A DNA stretch of 64,000 nt from Roseimicrobium sp. ORNL1 (GCF_011044495.1 NZ_CP049143.1:6138001-6202000); one strand, 5' to 3'; positions 24,028-33,207 are shown, counted from the first letter of the stretch. Numbers and translations: made by a program. The notes: generated by a model from the letters alone, not told the origin.

Positions 24028-26190
24028 TCACTGCCTCCCCACCTCTTCATCCTCCTCCACATTTCCAAGCAGCGGACGAAGACGCAGGTGTTCCGGCTTC
24101 TCAAGCTCGGGATCCTGATCGAGAGTGCGCTCGGCGAGTCGGCGAGCCAGCGTGATGAGCCGGGTGTCTGCCAGCATTTCGCCAAAGAGCAACGGGGCCT
24201 GACCACTCTGGGCGATGCCGAGGACGTTGCCGGGGCCGCGGCGTTTTAGATCTTCTTCGGCAATGCGGAAGCCGTCGTGGGTCTCTTCGAGCAGGTGCAG
24301 GCGTTCCTTCGCTTCCTTGTCACCTTTCGCGATGAACAATACGCACCACGAAGTGTGGGAGCCACGACCGATGCGGCCTCGCAATTGGTGGATCTGCGCG
24401 AGGCCAAAGCGTGCGGCATCGTGAATGAGCATGACGGTGGCATTCGGTACGTCCACGCCCACTTCGATCACCGTGGTGCTCACGAGCGCCTTCAGTTCGC
24501 CCGAGCGGAATCGGCGCATGACTACCTCTTTCGCGTCGCTGTCCATGCGACCGTGTAACAATCCCACGGCATGCGGAGAGAGGCGTTCACTCCATTCGGC
24601 ATGTCCCTTCACCGCGGCGCCGGCGTCGAGCTTCTCTGACTCCTCGATGAGGGGATAGACAATATAACACTGCCTGCCCTCTTCGATCTGCGTGCGGACG
24701 AACTTGGTCACCTCATCCACCTTCGTGACTTCGCGCACAGCGGTGATGATCTTGCCACGTTCCTTGGGGCGCTCGTCGATGGTGGAGACATCGAGGTCGC
24801 CGTACATGGTGAGCGTGAGGGTGCGCGGAATGGGCGTGGCGGTCATCACCAGCACATCGGGCGCTTCTCCACGAGCAATGAGGCGGGCACGCTGGGCGAC
24901 GCCGAACTTGTGCTGCTCATCGATCACCACGAGGCCGAGCTTCGAGAGGGCGGATTCATTCTTGCCATAGAGCAGGGCGTGGGTGCCGATGAAGATGTGC
25001 GGCTGGGTAGAGCCGCTCGTGGAACCGGAGCCCGTCTTGAACTCAAACAGCTCCAACGCACCTCCATCCGCCTTCTTGTCGCCGGTGCGGAGGCTTACGC
25101 GCATGCCCAGCGGCTCCAGGAGGCGAAGCGCGTTTTGATAATGTTGCTCGGCGAGGATTTGTGTGGGCGCCATGAGAGCACCCTGCCTGCCGGACTCCAC
25201 GGCGATGAGCATCGCAGCGAGCGCGACCACGGTCTTACCGCTGCCCACATCGCCGTGCAGGAGGCGATTCATCGGCTGAGGCATGGCCATGTCTGCGGCA
25301 ATCTCACGCAACGAGCGATCCTGCGCACCCGTGAAGGCAAAGGGGAGCGATGCGAGGAATCGCTCCAGCAACTTCCCCTCCGGTTTCAATGCATGACCAC
25401 CGGTGTGCTTGAAGCGCAAGCGACGCCGCACGACACGCAGTTGCAGAATGTAAAACTCCTCCAGCGCGAGGTACCGGCGCGCCTGCTCCAGCACCTGCAT
25501 CTCGGAGGGCTTGTGCAGGGTCCGCAGCGCTTGCGCACGGCCGAGCCCATCGAACTCGCCACCTGCTTTGGGAGGCGGCAGCAGGTCGGCCATGCCCCGC
25601 TCATCAAAATTCTCCAGCACGTGCCAGATGGCGGCGCGCAGCATCTTCTGCTTCAGCGCTCCCCTGAGAGGATAGATGGGCACGATGCGCCCGGTGTGGA
25701 TTTCCGCCTCGCCTTCTTCGTCGCCCTTCACGACCTCATACTCGGGATGGCCCATCACGAGACGATCTTTGATCTGCTTAATCTTGCCGTACACCATCAT
25801 CTCCATGCCCACGGCGATGGCCTTCTGCAGGAAGGGCATGCCAAACCAGCGCAAGGTGAGTTGCTGGTGCATGGGATTGTCCTGCGCGGCCTCCACCACA
25901 GCTTCGAAGTTCCCGCCACGCCGTCCGCCGAAACGCATGACCCGCGTGCTGAGCACCTTGACCTGATGACACACGGGCACTTCGCTGGGAGAGAATCCCT
26001 TGAACTCCATGCGCCGCCGGTCCTCATGGCGCGAGGGCATGTGCAACACGAGCTGGCCCACCGTAGCGAATCCTTCCTTGCCCAGAGCCTTGGAAATGGC
26101 AGTCGACAATCCCGGCACATCCGAGAGCGGTGCATCGAGGGACAGGGATGACTTGGGGGAAGAAGCGGGCAAGGGAGTGGAGCGGCTCAA
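24028..26190 (-). CDS. recG: ATP-dependent DNA helicase RecG
   Basis: 720 aa, usual for RecG, which remodels stalled forks and branched DNA. The start is a TTG at 26190 with no in-frame ATG just upstream. An N-terminal wedge/OB domain (about 60-200) is followed by the helicase domains with motif Ia-like GSGKTVVALAAML (Walker A, about 310), DEQHKFGVAQRARL (the DEQH box), VLVMTATPIPRTLTLT (motif III), VVIEVGVDVPNATVMLIHDAARF and QLRGRIGR (motifs V and VI). The C-terminus has FGEMLADTRLITLARRLAE, typical of RecG. It is divergent from the deacetylase-like gene. Confidence 0.95.
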   Translation of the reverse strand: MSRSTPLPASSPKSSLSLDAPLSDVPGLSTAISKALGKEGFATVGQLVLHMPSRHEDRRRMEFKGFSPSEVPVCHQVKVLSTRVMRFGGRRGGNFEAVVEAAQDNPMHQQLTLRWFGMPFLQKAIAVGMEMMVYGKIKQIKDRLVMGHPEYEVVKGDEEGEAEIHTGRIVPIYPLRGALKQKMLRAAIWHVLENFDERGMADLLPPPKAGGEFDGLGRAQALRTLHKPSEMQVLEQARRYLALEEFYILQLRVVRRRLRFKHTGGHALKPEGKLLERFLASLPFAFTGAQDRSLREIAADMAMPQPMNRLLHGDVGSGKTVVALAAMLIAVESGRQGALMAPTQILAEQHYQNALRLLEPLGMRVSLRTGDKKADGGALELFEFKTGSGSTSGSTQPHIFIGTHALLYGKNESALSKLGLVVIDEQHKFGVAQRARLIARGEAPDVLVMTATPIPRTLTLTMYGDLDVSTIDERPKERGKIITAVREVTKVDEVTKFVRTQIEEGRQCYIVYPLIEESEKLDAGAAVKGHAEWSERLSPHAVGLLHGRMDSDAKEVVMRRFRSGELKALVSTTVIEVGVDVPNATVMLIHDAARFGLAQIHQLRGRIGRGSHTSWCVLFIAKGDKEAKERLHLLEETHDGFRIAEEDLKRRGPGNVLGIAQSGQAPLLFGEMLADTRLITLARRLAERTLDQDPELEKPEHLRLRPLLGNVEEDEEVGRQ

Positions 26191-26305
26191 GATGACTGGA
26201 ACAGGGGTGCAGTATTCAAGCGAAGAGTGGGGAAGCCAACATCAATCCGCCAAGGCATTGCATCTGCGGCTTGCCTTCGTCCATCACCTGCGCTGCACTG
26301 GTGCC

Positions 26306-27262
26306 ATGGCCAACGATACCTCTGCGCTGCCCACGGGATTGCTGCTGGATAACGTCTATCGCGATCACGATACCGGCCCCGGCCATCCCGAGCAACCGGA
26401 CCGGTACAAGGTCGTCACCGAGGCCCTCACCGGGGCAGGACTCGTGCAGAAGACCCAGCCGCTGACGCAGCAGCCTTGTGAAGATGATCACATCCTGCTC
26501 TGCCACACGAAGGCGTATCTGGACATCGCCAAGCGGGATGTGGCGAGTGGTCGTGACGAACTCAGCACCGGAGACACCGTCATCTGCCCGCGTTCCCTGG
26601 ATGTCGCGCAGCGGGCGGTAGGCGGCGTGGTCCATGCCGTGGACCTCGTCATGAGCGGAAAGCTGAAGAACGCCTTCTGCGCGGTGCGTCCACCCGGTCA
26701 CCACGCCAGGCCTGCGCAGGGCATGGGCTTCTGCCTGTTCAACAACATCGCCATCGGCGCACGGCATGCGCAGAAGAAACATGGTGCGGCCAAGGTGCTC
26801 ATCGTCGATTGGGACGTGCATCACGGCAATGGCACGCAGGACATCTTTTATGAAGACGGCAGTGTCTTCTTCTTCAGCTCGCACCAGGCGCCGTGGTATC
26901 CCTTCACGGGCTGGGCAGAAGAGACCGGCACTGGCAAAGGAAAGGGCTGCATCATGAATGCCCCCTTCCCCGCCGGCTCTGGCATGAAGGAAATTGGTGC
27001 TGCTATCGAAGGCCCGCTCGCGGAAGCCGCAGCAAAGTTCAAACCGGATTTGGTAATGATCTCGGCAGGCTTTGATTCGCGCATCGACGATCCCCTGGGT
27101 CGCTTCACGATCACGGACGAGCAGTTTGCTTCGCTCACGAAGACGCTGCGCAAGTTTGCCGAGGAACACTGCAATGGCCGCATCGTGTCCGTGCTGGAAG
27201 GCGGATACAACCTGGACGGACTCGGCAAGGCGGTGGCAGCGCACGTGGGCGCACTGGTATAA
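26306..27262 (+). CDS. Histone deacetylase-like amidohydrolase
   Basis: 318 aa from the ATG at 26306 (MANDTSALPTGLLLDNVY); sequence upstream of this is not protein-like. It is a class II-type arginase/deacetylase fold enzyme. Motifs are RPPGHHARPAQGMGFC (active-site His pair, residues about 131-146), VLIVDWDVHHGNGTQDIFY (zinc Asp and His), SAGFDSRIDDPLG (second zinc Asp) and VLEGGYNLDGL near the end. Bacterial members deacetylate acetyl-lysine, acetylpolyamines or acetoin-related proteins; the substrate here is unknown. The gene is divergent from recG (115-bp gap) and followed after 81 bp by a DUF1275 gene. Confidence 0.9.
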   Translation: MANDTSALPTGLLLDNVYRDHDTGPGHPEQPDRYKVVTEALTGAGLVQKTQPLTQQPCEDDHILLCHTKAYLDIAKRDVASGRDELSTGDTVICPRSLDVAQRAVGGVVHAVDLVMSGKLKNAFCAVRPPGHHARPAQGMGFCLFNNIAIGARHAQKKHGAAKVLIVDWDVHHGNGTQDIFYEDGSVFFFSSHQAPWYPFTGWAEETGTGKGKGCIMNAPFPAGSGMKEIGAAIEGPLAEAAAKFKPDLVMISAGFDSRIDDPLGRFTITDEQFASLTKTLRKFAEEHCNGRIVSVLEGGYNLDGLGKAVAAHVGALV

Positions 27263-27343
27263 TATCGTAACACGAGATACTTTTCAGCACGCTGGCGAGC
27301 AAAGCAGTTTGCCCGGGGCACTCTCCTTGCTACATAGCGGGAA

Positions 27344-28003
27344 ATGATCTCCAAGCTGCCGAAGTGGGTGGGCATCGGGGCGTGGGCCCTGGCGTTCGTG
27401 GCTGGCATGATCAATGTGGTGGGCTTCATGAGCTTCGAGCACCAGGCGGTGACGCATCTCACAGGCACAACCTCCATGCTGGGCGCCGCCATTGCGGAAG
27501 GGCGCAGTCGGGATGTGATGGGACTGGGGCTAGTGATCGTCTCCTTCCTGGCGGGAGCGATGCTGAGTGGGGTCATCATCCAGGACAGTGCGCTGCGGCT
27601 GGGGCGGAGGTATGGGGCAGTTTTGGTGCTGGAGTCGTTTCTCCTCTGTGTCGCTGCGCTTCTGCTGAAGTCGCATCACACCACCGGCATGTACCTGGCT
27701 GCGGGAGCCTGCGGTCTTCAGAACGCCATGGCCACCACCTACAGTGGGGCGGTGATTCGTACGACGCACCTCTCCGGCATGTTCACCGATCTGGGCATCT
27801 CGCTGGGGCATCTCTTGAGGGGCCTGCCCGTGGAGCCGCGACGCCTGCGCATTTCCTGGATCATCATCTCGGCCTTCCTCGCGGGCGGCATTGGCGGTGC
27901 AACCGCCTTCCACTGGTGGAGCTACAATACGCTTTTCATCCCTGCGGCGGTGACTGGACTGGCGGGCATGGCGTATGGCATCTATCGACATACCCACCGC
28001 TGA
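27344..28003 (+). CDS. YoaK/DUF1275-family membrane protein
   Basis: 219 aa with about six predicted TM helices. Features fit DUF1275: an early GMINVVGFMSFEHQAVTHLTGTTSMLG segment (seen around residues 20-45; conserved TG pairs), VSFLAGAMLSGVII, GACGLQNAMATTY (about 120-132), IRTTHLSGMFTDLGISLGHL and a C-terminal GGIGGATAF. The function of the family is not established; some members are called putative permeases. It lies 17 bp upstream of bioA and is probably cotranscribed, which suggests a link to biotin or to amino-acid-like substrates, but that is only a guess. Confidence 0.8.
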   Translation: MISKLPKWVGIGAWALAFVAGMINVVGFMSFEHQAVTHLTGTTSMLGAAIAEGRSRDVMGLGLVIVSFLAGAMLSGVIIQDSALRLGRRYGAVLVLESFLLCVAALLLKSHHTTGMYLAAGACGLQNAMATTYSGAVIRTTHLSGMFTDLGISLGHLLRGLPVEPRRLRISWIIISAFLAGGIGGATAFHWWSYNTLFIPAAVTGLAGMAYGIYRHTHR

Positions 28004-28020
28004 CTTCCTCCTTCCGATTC

Positions 28021-29316
28021 ATGCCTCCTGATTTCGTCTCCCTCGATAAAGCGCACGTCTGGCATCCCTTCACGCCGATGCAGGACTGGTGCGCGCCAGA
28101 CCACGAGCCCATCATGCTCGTGGATGGCGAAGGCTGCTGGCTCACCGATCAACACGGCAACCGTTATCTGGACGGCAACTCCTCCATCTGGACGAATATC
28201 CATGGCCACCGGCATCCCCGCATCCATGCGGCGATCAAGGGGCAGCTCGACCATGTGGCGCACACGTCCTTCTTGGGATTCGCCAACCCACCCGCCGCGC
28301 AACTCGCCGCCGAACTGACGGCACTCATCCCCAGTGGCAGGCTCAACAAGGTCTTCTACACCGACAACGGCTCCACCGCGATCGAATCGGCGGTGCGCAT
28401 GGCACTCCAGTACTGGCAGCAGAATGGCGCACCGCAGCGCACACGCATTATCTCTTTCGATGCAGCCTATCATGGTGATACCCTCGGCGCGGCGAGCTTG
28501 GGCGGGATTCCGCTTTTCAAAGGAAGTGGAAATCAATTCGGATATGCCGTGCAACGCATCGGGTCGGCGGAGCAACTCGAGAAACTGGATGACCTTGGGA
28601 ATGTCGCCGCAGTCATCATTGAGCCCCTCATTCAAGGTGCAGCCGGCATGCGTTTGTGGCCGAAGGACATGCTGAAGCAGATCGAGACGTGGTGCCGCGC
28701 GCATGATATCTTCCTGATTCTCGATGAAGTGATGACCGGGTTTGGCCGCACGGGGAAGATGTTTGCGTGCGAGCATGAAGACGTCGTGCCGGACTTCTTG
28801 TGTCTCGCGAAGGGGCTCACGGGAGGTTATCTTCCCCTTGCCGCCACGCTTACTACGCAGCGTGTGTTTGATGGATTCCTCGGCGATGTGAGCGAGGGCC
28901 GCACGTTCTTCTATGGCCACAGTTATGCAGGCAGCCAGCTAGGTTGTGCCGCGGCACTGGCGAGTCTGGAAGTGTTTCGCGAGGAGCGGTTGATTGAGCA
29001 GTTGCCTGCGAAGGTCGCATCATTCACCTCCGTGCTCGACACGCTTCGCGATCATCCACAAGTGATCGACATCCGGCAATGCGGACTCATTGCTGGCATT
29101 GAAATCGGCAAGAGCAAGGAACCGCGAGAAGAATATCCTGCGACAGATCGCATGGGGGTTAAGGTATGTATCGCCGCCCGGAAGCATGCGCTGCTGACGA
29201 GGCCGGTGGTGAATACACTCGTGCTGATGCCGCCGCTGTGTGCCACGGAGAGTGAGATGCGGCAGATGGCCGGGGCCTTACGTGCTGGTGTCGATGAAGT
29301 GTGCGGCAAAGGTTAG
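28021..29316 (+). CDS. bioA: Adenosylmethionine-8-amino-7-oxononanoate transaminase BioA
   Basis: 431 aa from the ATG at 28021 (MPPDFVSLDKAHVWHPFTPM). BioA transfers an amino group from S-adenosylmethionine to KAPA to give DAPA in biotin synthesis; it is a PLP enzyme. Diagnostic features are WHPFTPMQDW, LDGNSSIWTNIHGHRHP, YTDNGSTAIESAVRMALQYW, AAYHGDTLGAASLGG (phosphate loop), LILDEVMTGFGRTG with the PLP-binding Asp, and LCLAKGLTGGYLPLAAT with the PLP-Lys. YGHSYAGSQLGCA is typical of BioA. No other bio genes are in the window. It is preceded by the DUF1275 gene. Confidence 0.92.
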   Translation: MPPDFVSLDKAHVWHPFTPMQDWCAPDHEPIMLVDGEGCWLTDQHGNRYLDGNSSIWTNIHGHRHPRIHAAIKGQLDHVAHTSFLGFANPPAAQLAAELTALIPSGRLNKVFYTDNGSTAIESAVRMALQYWQQNGAPQRTRIISFDAAYHGDTLGAASLGGIPLFKGSGNQFGYAVQRIGSAEQLEKLDDLGNVAAVIIEPLIQGAAGMRLWPKDMLKQIETWCRAHDIFLILDEVMTGFGRTGKMFACEHEDVVPDFLCLAKGLTGGYLPLAATLTTQRVFDGFLGDVSEGRTFFYGHSYAGSQLGCAAALASLEVFREERLIEQLPAKVASFTSVLDTLRDHPQVIDIRQCGLIAGIEIGKSKEPREEYPATDRMGVKVCIAARKHALLTRPVVNTLVLMPPLCATESEMRQMAGALRAGVDEVCGKG

Positions 29317-29406
29317 CGATGCCTTAATTTCGTGGCAGTCTTGTCGCGTCAGGGCACCAGGCTAAGATGATGCAACTAACTCACTCACTTGCGGGTCGAT
29401 CTGCGC

Positions 29407-29622
29407 GCTTTGCGTCTTGGAGTGAGGTGGCAAGCGTTAGCGCGACACCGCTTTGAACGAAGCCCACATCGTGGCAAAGCGCTAGATGCCTGTCAGCACC
29501 AAAAGCCCAGCCTTCATAAGGTCTACAGCGTTCGAATGACAGGGAAGATTAGGGCGTCTCATTCCTCCGCTCAAAGCGGTGTCGCGCCTTAGCGCTTGCC
29601 ACCGCACTCCAAGACGCAAAGC
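29407..29622. repeat. Palindromic repeat element 2, about 216 bp
   Basis: This occupies most of the 389-bp gap after bioA; nothing else was seen in that gap. The arms are 29407-29456 and 29571-29622, starting GCTTTGCGTCTTGGAGTG and ending with the reverse complement, with three or four mismatches or indels over 50 bases. The 114-nt middle has its own weak stem (CCTGTCA / TGACAGG). The arms carry GGTGGCAAGCG and GACACCGCTTT, and they share TTGGAGTG and ACCGCTTT with the 329-bp element at 2302-2630. No protein is encoded. It is likely a non-autonomous or REP-type intergenic repeat family. Confidence 0.8.
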
Positions 29623-29705
29623 GTTCCGTCACCACCAATCACGATTTACTCTCGCACTCTGCCCTTCAATCATGAGGAGAAAGTGACACACTAACCTTAA
29701 GCTCT

Positions 29706-30950
29706 CTACCGACTCCCCTTCCCACCATTCTCCCGCAGCTCCTGAATCCACTCCTTGAAGGCCTCCTCCTTCGCAATGGCACGTTTCTTTGGGTCCGCGA
29801 TGTTGATGTCCTGCGTAGCCCGCGCCTTCATGACGGCGATGATCATGTCTTCCTGCCGTTTCTGTCTGAACTGGTCCAGAGTCAATCCGTCCTTCAGAAG
29901 CTCCTGTTCGAGAGCAGCCTGACTGCCGCCGAAGTTGTCCTTCACCACCTTCGCGATGTCCTGCTCGACGTACTCCTCCCTAACCCTTCCTCCCAACTTT
30001 TTGAAGTAGGCCAGAATCAGAGCCCGATCGTCAGGGATGGCCATCGCTTCCTCCCACTGCTTCTCCTCCTCGGTGAGTTGCCGGGACTGTTGATCAACCA
30101 CGGGCTCCGGTTTCGATGCGGGTGTGAAGGTGGCAAAACCGCGTTGAGTTTGTGGCTGCGATGAAGCCGTGGAGACTACTGGAAGCTTCGACGCCGGCCC
30201 ATCTCCACTATGATGTAGAATTAACGGAATACCGATGGCGGCTACCGCCCCGGTTGCAAGAAGGATCTTGGTAGTGGTTGTCATGGTGATCAGGACTGAG
30301 GATGCAGCCAGCGCCCCCGTGGCGCTCATGCCTGCGCCGGCCATGCTGACCTTGTTGAGTGAAGTCACCAGCGTGGGTGGCGCCGCTTGCGCCGAGTGTG
30401 TTGTCAGCAGACCAGCGAAACCGGCGCCACACAGCACACCATTTTTTGCGAGGCCATCGCGCAGGGCCTGCAAAGCCGTCTCAATCTTTCGGGAGATGGT
30501 GGACTGGCTTACACCCATGCGTTGCGCTATTTCCTGCTGGGCACATTGCTCCACGAGGAGTGTGCGCGACTCCTCCGGCAGAGCATCCAGCACTTCATCC
30601 ACGAGTGGTTCAATCTCTGTCCACGAGGCTTCATGCGCAGGCATGGAGTCATGCCAGTGCTCCGCGACAGGCTCATAGCGCTGCCGCGCCACCTTGCTGC
30701 GAATGGCATCGCAGGCGCGTTGTCGCGTCACATGATGCAACCAGGCACCCACGGACTCGATGGTCTGATGACTGGCACGCGCCAGTTTCAAGAAGGCTTC
30801 CTGCGCCACGTCCTCTGCCAGCGCCGCATCGCGCGTCACCCGCTGTGCCGTGGCATACACCATGCCCGCATGGGTGCGCACCAGTTCGGCAAACGCACTC
30901 GCATCACCGTGGTGATGGTAGCGCTGCAGCAGGGCGAGGTCGGTCTTCAT
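29706..30950 (-). CDS. ECF sigma factor with TM anchor and SurA-like C-terminal domain
   Basis: 414 aa, roughly twice a normal ECF sigma factor. Residues about 5-90 are region 2 (AFAELVRTHAGMVYATAQRV, AEDVAQEAFLKLARA, GAWLHHVTRQRACDAIRSK). Residues about 113-168 are region 4 (VDEVLDALPEESRTLLVEQ, then EIAQRMGVSQSTISRKIE). Two hydrophobic stretches follow; the stronger, residues 227-246 (TKILLATGAVAAIGIPLILH), should be a membrane helix. Residues about 320-378 (GRVREEYVEQDIAKVVKDNF, then GGSQAALEQELLKDGLTLDQ) resemble the N-terminal domain of SurA-type periplasmic chaperones. This suggests a cytoplasmic sigma part and a periplasmic sensing part in one chain. The SurA match is by eye only. Confidence 0.75.
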   Translation of the reverse strand: MKTDLALLQRYHHHGDASAFAELVRTHAGMVYATAQRVTRDAALAEDVAQEAFLKLARASHQTIESVGAWLHHVTRQRACDAIRSKVARQRYEPVAEHWHDSMPAHEASWTEIEPLVDEVLDALPEESRTLLVEQCAQQEIAQRMGVSQSTISRKIETALQALRDGLAKNGVLCGAGFAGLLTTHSAQAAPPTLVTSLNKVSMAGAGMSATGALAASSVLITMTTTTKILLATGAVAAIGIPLILHHSGDGPASKLPVVSTASSQPQTQRGFATFTPASKPEPVVDQQSRQLTEEEKQWEEAMAIPDDRALILAYFKKLGGRVREEYVEQDIAKVVKDNFGGSQAALEQELLKDGLTLDQFRQKRQEDMIIAVMKARATQDINIADPKKRAIAKEEAFKEWIQELRENGGKGSR

Positions 30951-31032
30951 GGCTTCTGATCATGATGCCGCACGCCATGCCCGGTCTATGCAAAAAAGTT
31001 CTTGTCCCCGCAGCGGGACCACGCACTCACAC

Positions 31033-32448
31033 TCACTTCCCGTTCAGCCCATGCTGATGCAGCTTCTCACGCAGGGTAAGCCGTGAGATGCCCAGCCATC
31101 GCGCCGCCTTGGCTTTATTCCCTTCCGAGAGATCCATGGCAGCTCCGATGAGTTCGCGTTCCATCAGGCGCTGCATTTCCGCGTAGGCGCCGGGGATCTC
31201 GCCATCCATGGCGCGGCGCAGCATTTGTCCTGCCGCTTCCGCCAAGGTGTTCTGTTCCTGTCGTGGACGGACAAGGGCGGACTCGGCGATGAGTTCACGC
31301 ACGTCGTCTTCTGTAATCGTATAGCTGCGGCGTTTCAGCAGGGCTTTGCGCAGGATGTTCTGCACCTGGCGCACATTGCCCGGCCAGGGTTGCTGCTGCA
31401 GGCACTGCACCGCCTCGGGTGCGATGGATGCTTTTTCGATGCCGAAGTCTTCGGCATATTTGGCCAGGAAATAGTCCACCAGCAGGGGAAGGTCCTCCGG
31501 GCGCTCACGCAGCGGTGGAAGCTGGATGGTGGCCACATTCAGGCGGTAGTAGAGATCCTCGCGGAACTCTCCCTTGTTGATCATGTCCTCCAGGTTGCGA
31601 TGCGTGGCGGCAATGAAGCGCACATCCACGGGGATGTCCTCGCGACCGCCCACACGCTGGATGCGCTTCTCCTGGAGCACGCGCAGCAGCTTCGCCTGCA
31701 GGTGGAGATCCATGTCGCCGATCTCATCGAGGAAGAGTGTGGCATTGTGCGCCTGCTCGAAGCGGCCGATACGCGCGCTCACCGCGCCAGTGAAGGCGCC
31801 CTTCTCATGACCGAAGAGTTCGCTCTCGAGGAGACTCTCCGGGATGGCGGCACAGTTCACCGCGATGAAGGGCTTGTGTGCGCGGTGGCCATGCTGGTAG
31901 AGCGCGCGAGCGATGAGTTCCTTGCCCGTGCCGGTCTCGCCGCGGATGAGCACGGTCACCGGAGTCGCAGCAATCTTTGCCAGCTCGCGATACACCCGGC
32001 CCATGGCGCGGCTCTTGCCAATGAGTGTGTCCTGCTCCTCATACACCCGGCCGATTTCCACCGGCTTCGACATCTGGCGCGCAGCCGCGATGGCCTCCTC
32101 CAGCACACTGCGCAATTCCGCGCCATCCACCGGCTTGGGCAGGATGTCATACGCGCCGCTCTTCACGGCGTGGATGGCCACATCGCCATCGCGAGCTCCG
32201 GTGAGGAGAATCAAGGGCAGGCGCGGCTTTTTGATATGCACCGTGGAGATGACCTGCAATCCACCCGCGCCAGGGAGCCGGTACTCCGTGACCACGGCGT
32301 CCACGTCTTCTCCGAGAGCGGCATCGATGCCCTCCGTACCGTTGGTGGCGATGCTGACTTCATAGCCACCCTCCCGGAGTGCATCCGCTGTGCGCGCAGC
32401 ATCTTCCGCCGAGGCATCGACGATGAGGACACGGGACGGACGTTTCAT
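31033..32448 (-). CDS. NtrC-family sigma-54 activator with atypical receiver
   Basis: 471 aa with three domains: receiver (1-120), AAA+ sigma-54 interaction (about 140-375) and Fis-type helix-turn-helix (about 425-470, NKAKAARWLGISRLTLREKL). The AAA+ domain is complete: GETGTGKE (Walker A), ESELFGHEKGAFTGA (the sigma-54-contacting GAFTGA loop), LFLDEIGDM (Walker B) and the sensor RFIAATHRNL. The receiver is atypical: the expected phosphoacceptor Asp is Glu55 (VVTEYRLPG, codon GAG) and one residue of the acidic pair is Ala12 (VDAS), while the Thr (LLTG) and Lys (LPKPV) remain. Glu can mimic phosphate, so it may be always on. It is divergent from glnB, and the palindrome at 32539-32563 lies 90 bp upstream of it. 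Confidence 0.93.
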   Translation of the reverse strand: MKRPSRVLIVDASAEDAARTADALREGGYEVSIATNGTEGIDAALGEDVDAVVTEYRLPGAGGLQVISTVHIKKPRLPLILLTGARDGDVAIHAVKSGAYDILPKPVDGAELRSVLEEAIAAARQMSKPVEIGRVYEEQDTLIGKSRAMGRVYRELAKIAATPVTVLIRGETGTGKELIARALYQHGHRAHKPFIAVNCAAIPESLLESELFGHEKGAFTGAVSARIGRFEQAHNATLFLDEIGDMDLHLQAKLLRVLQEKRIQRVGGREDIPVDVRFIAATHRNLEDMINKGEFREDLYYRLNVATIQLPPLRERPEDLPLLVDYFLAKYAEDFGIEKASIAPEAVQCLQQQPWPGNVRQVQNILRKALLKRRSYTITEDDVRELIAESALVRPRQEQNTLAEAAGQMLRRAMDGEIPGAYAEMQRLMERELIGAAMDLSEGNKAKAARWLGISRLTLREKLHQHGLNGK

Positions 32449-32538
32449 GAAGAGGAAGGCGCAGCACCCTCATGGTGAGCATGCCGGATGCCGGATGGAG
32501 GGCGCAAGTGGCATCCTCTCGAAATCCCCGCTGCCGCG

Positions 32539-32563
32539 CAAGTGGTAAGCCGCTTACCACTTG
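32539..32563. promoter_or_regulatory. Perfect 11-bp palindrome, likely activator-binding site
   Basis: CAAGTGGTAAG (32539-32549) and CTTACCACTTG (32553-32563) are exact inverted arms with a 3-nt spacer. The centre is about 120 bp upstream of the sigma-54 -24 box of glnB and about 100 bp upstream of the divergent regulator start. This is the usual position of an NtrC-family enhancer site, and the nearest such activator is the adjacent gene. Binding is inferred. The 326-bp intergenic region (32449-32774) holds this site and the promoter below. Confidence 0.7.
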
Positions 32564-32615
32564 CTGGTCAGCGAGTCACCGATTTCATTCACTTTCAAGC
32601 GCATAGAGAAAATAA

Positions 32616-33113
<498 letters not shown>

Positions 33114-33173
33114 CTTCCAGTCCCAAATTTTCCGCTGCGCCGCTTCCGCGCTCCGGCTGGAAAACACCCCCAG

Positions 33174-33207
33174 AAGCACGCGCCCGCCCGGCGCGTGCTT
33201 TCTTTTT
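33174..33207 (+). terminator. Rho-independent terminator of glnB
   Basis: AAGCACGCGCC pairs with GGCGCGTGCTT (11 bp, 5-nt loop), followed by TCTTTTT. It lies 60 bp after the PII stop codon. Confidence 0.9.
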
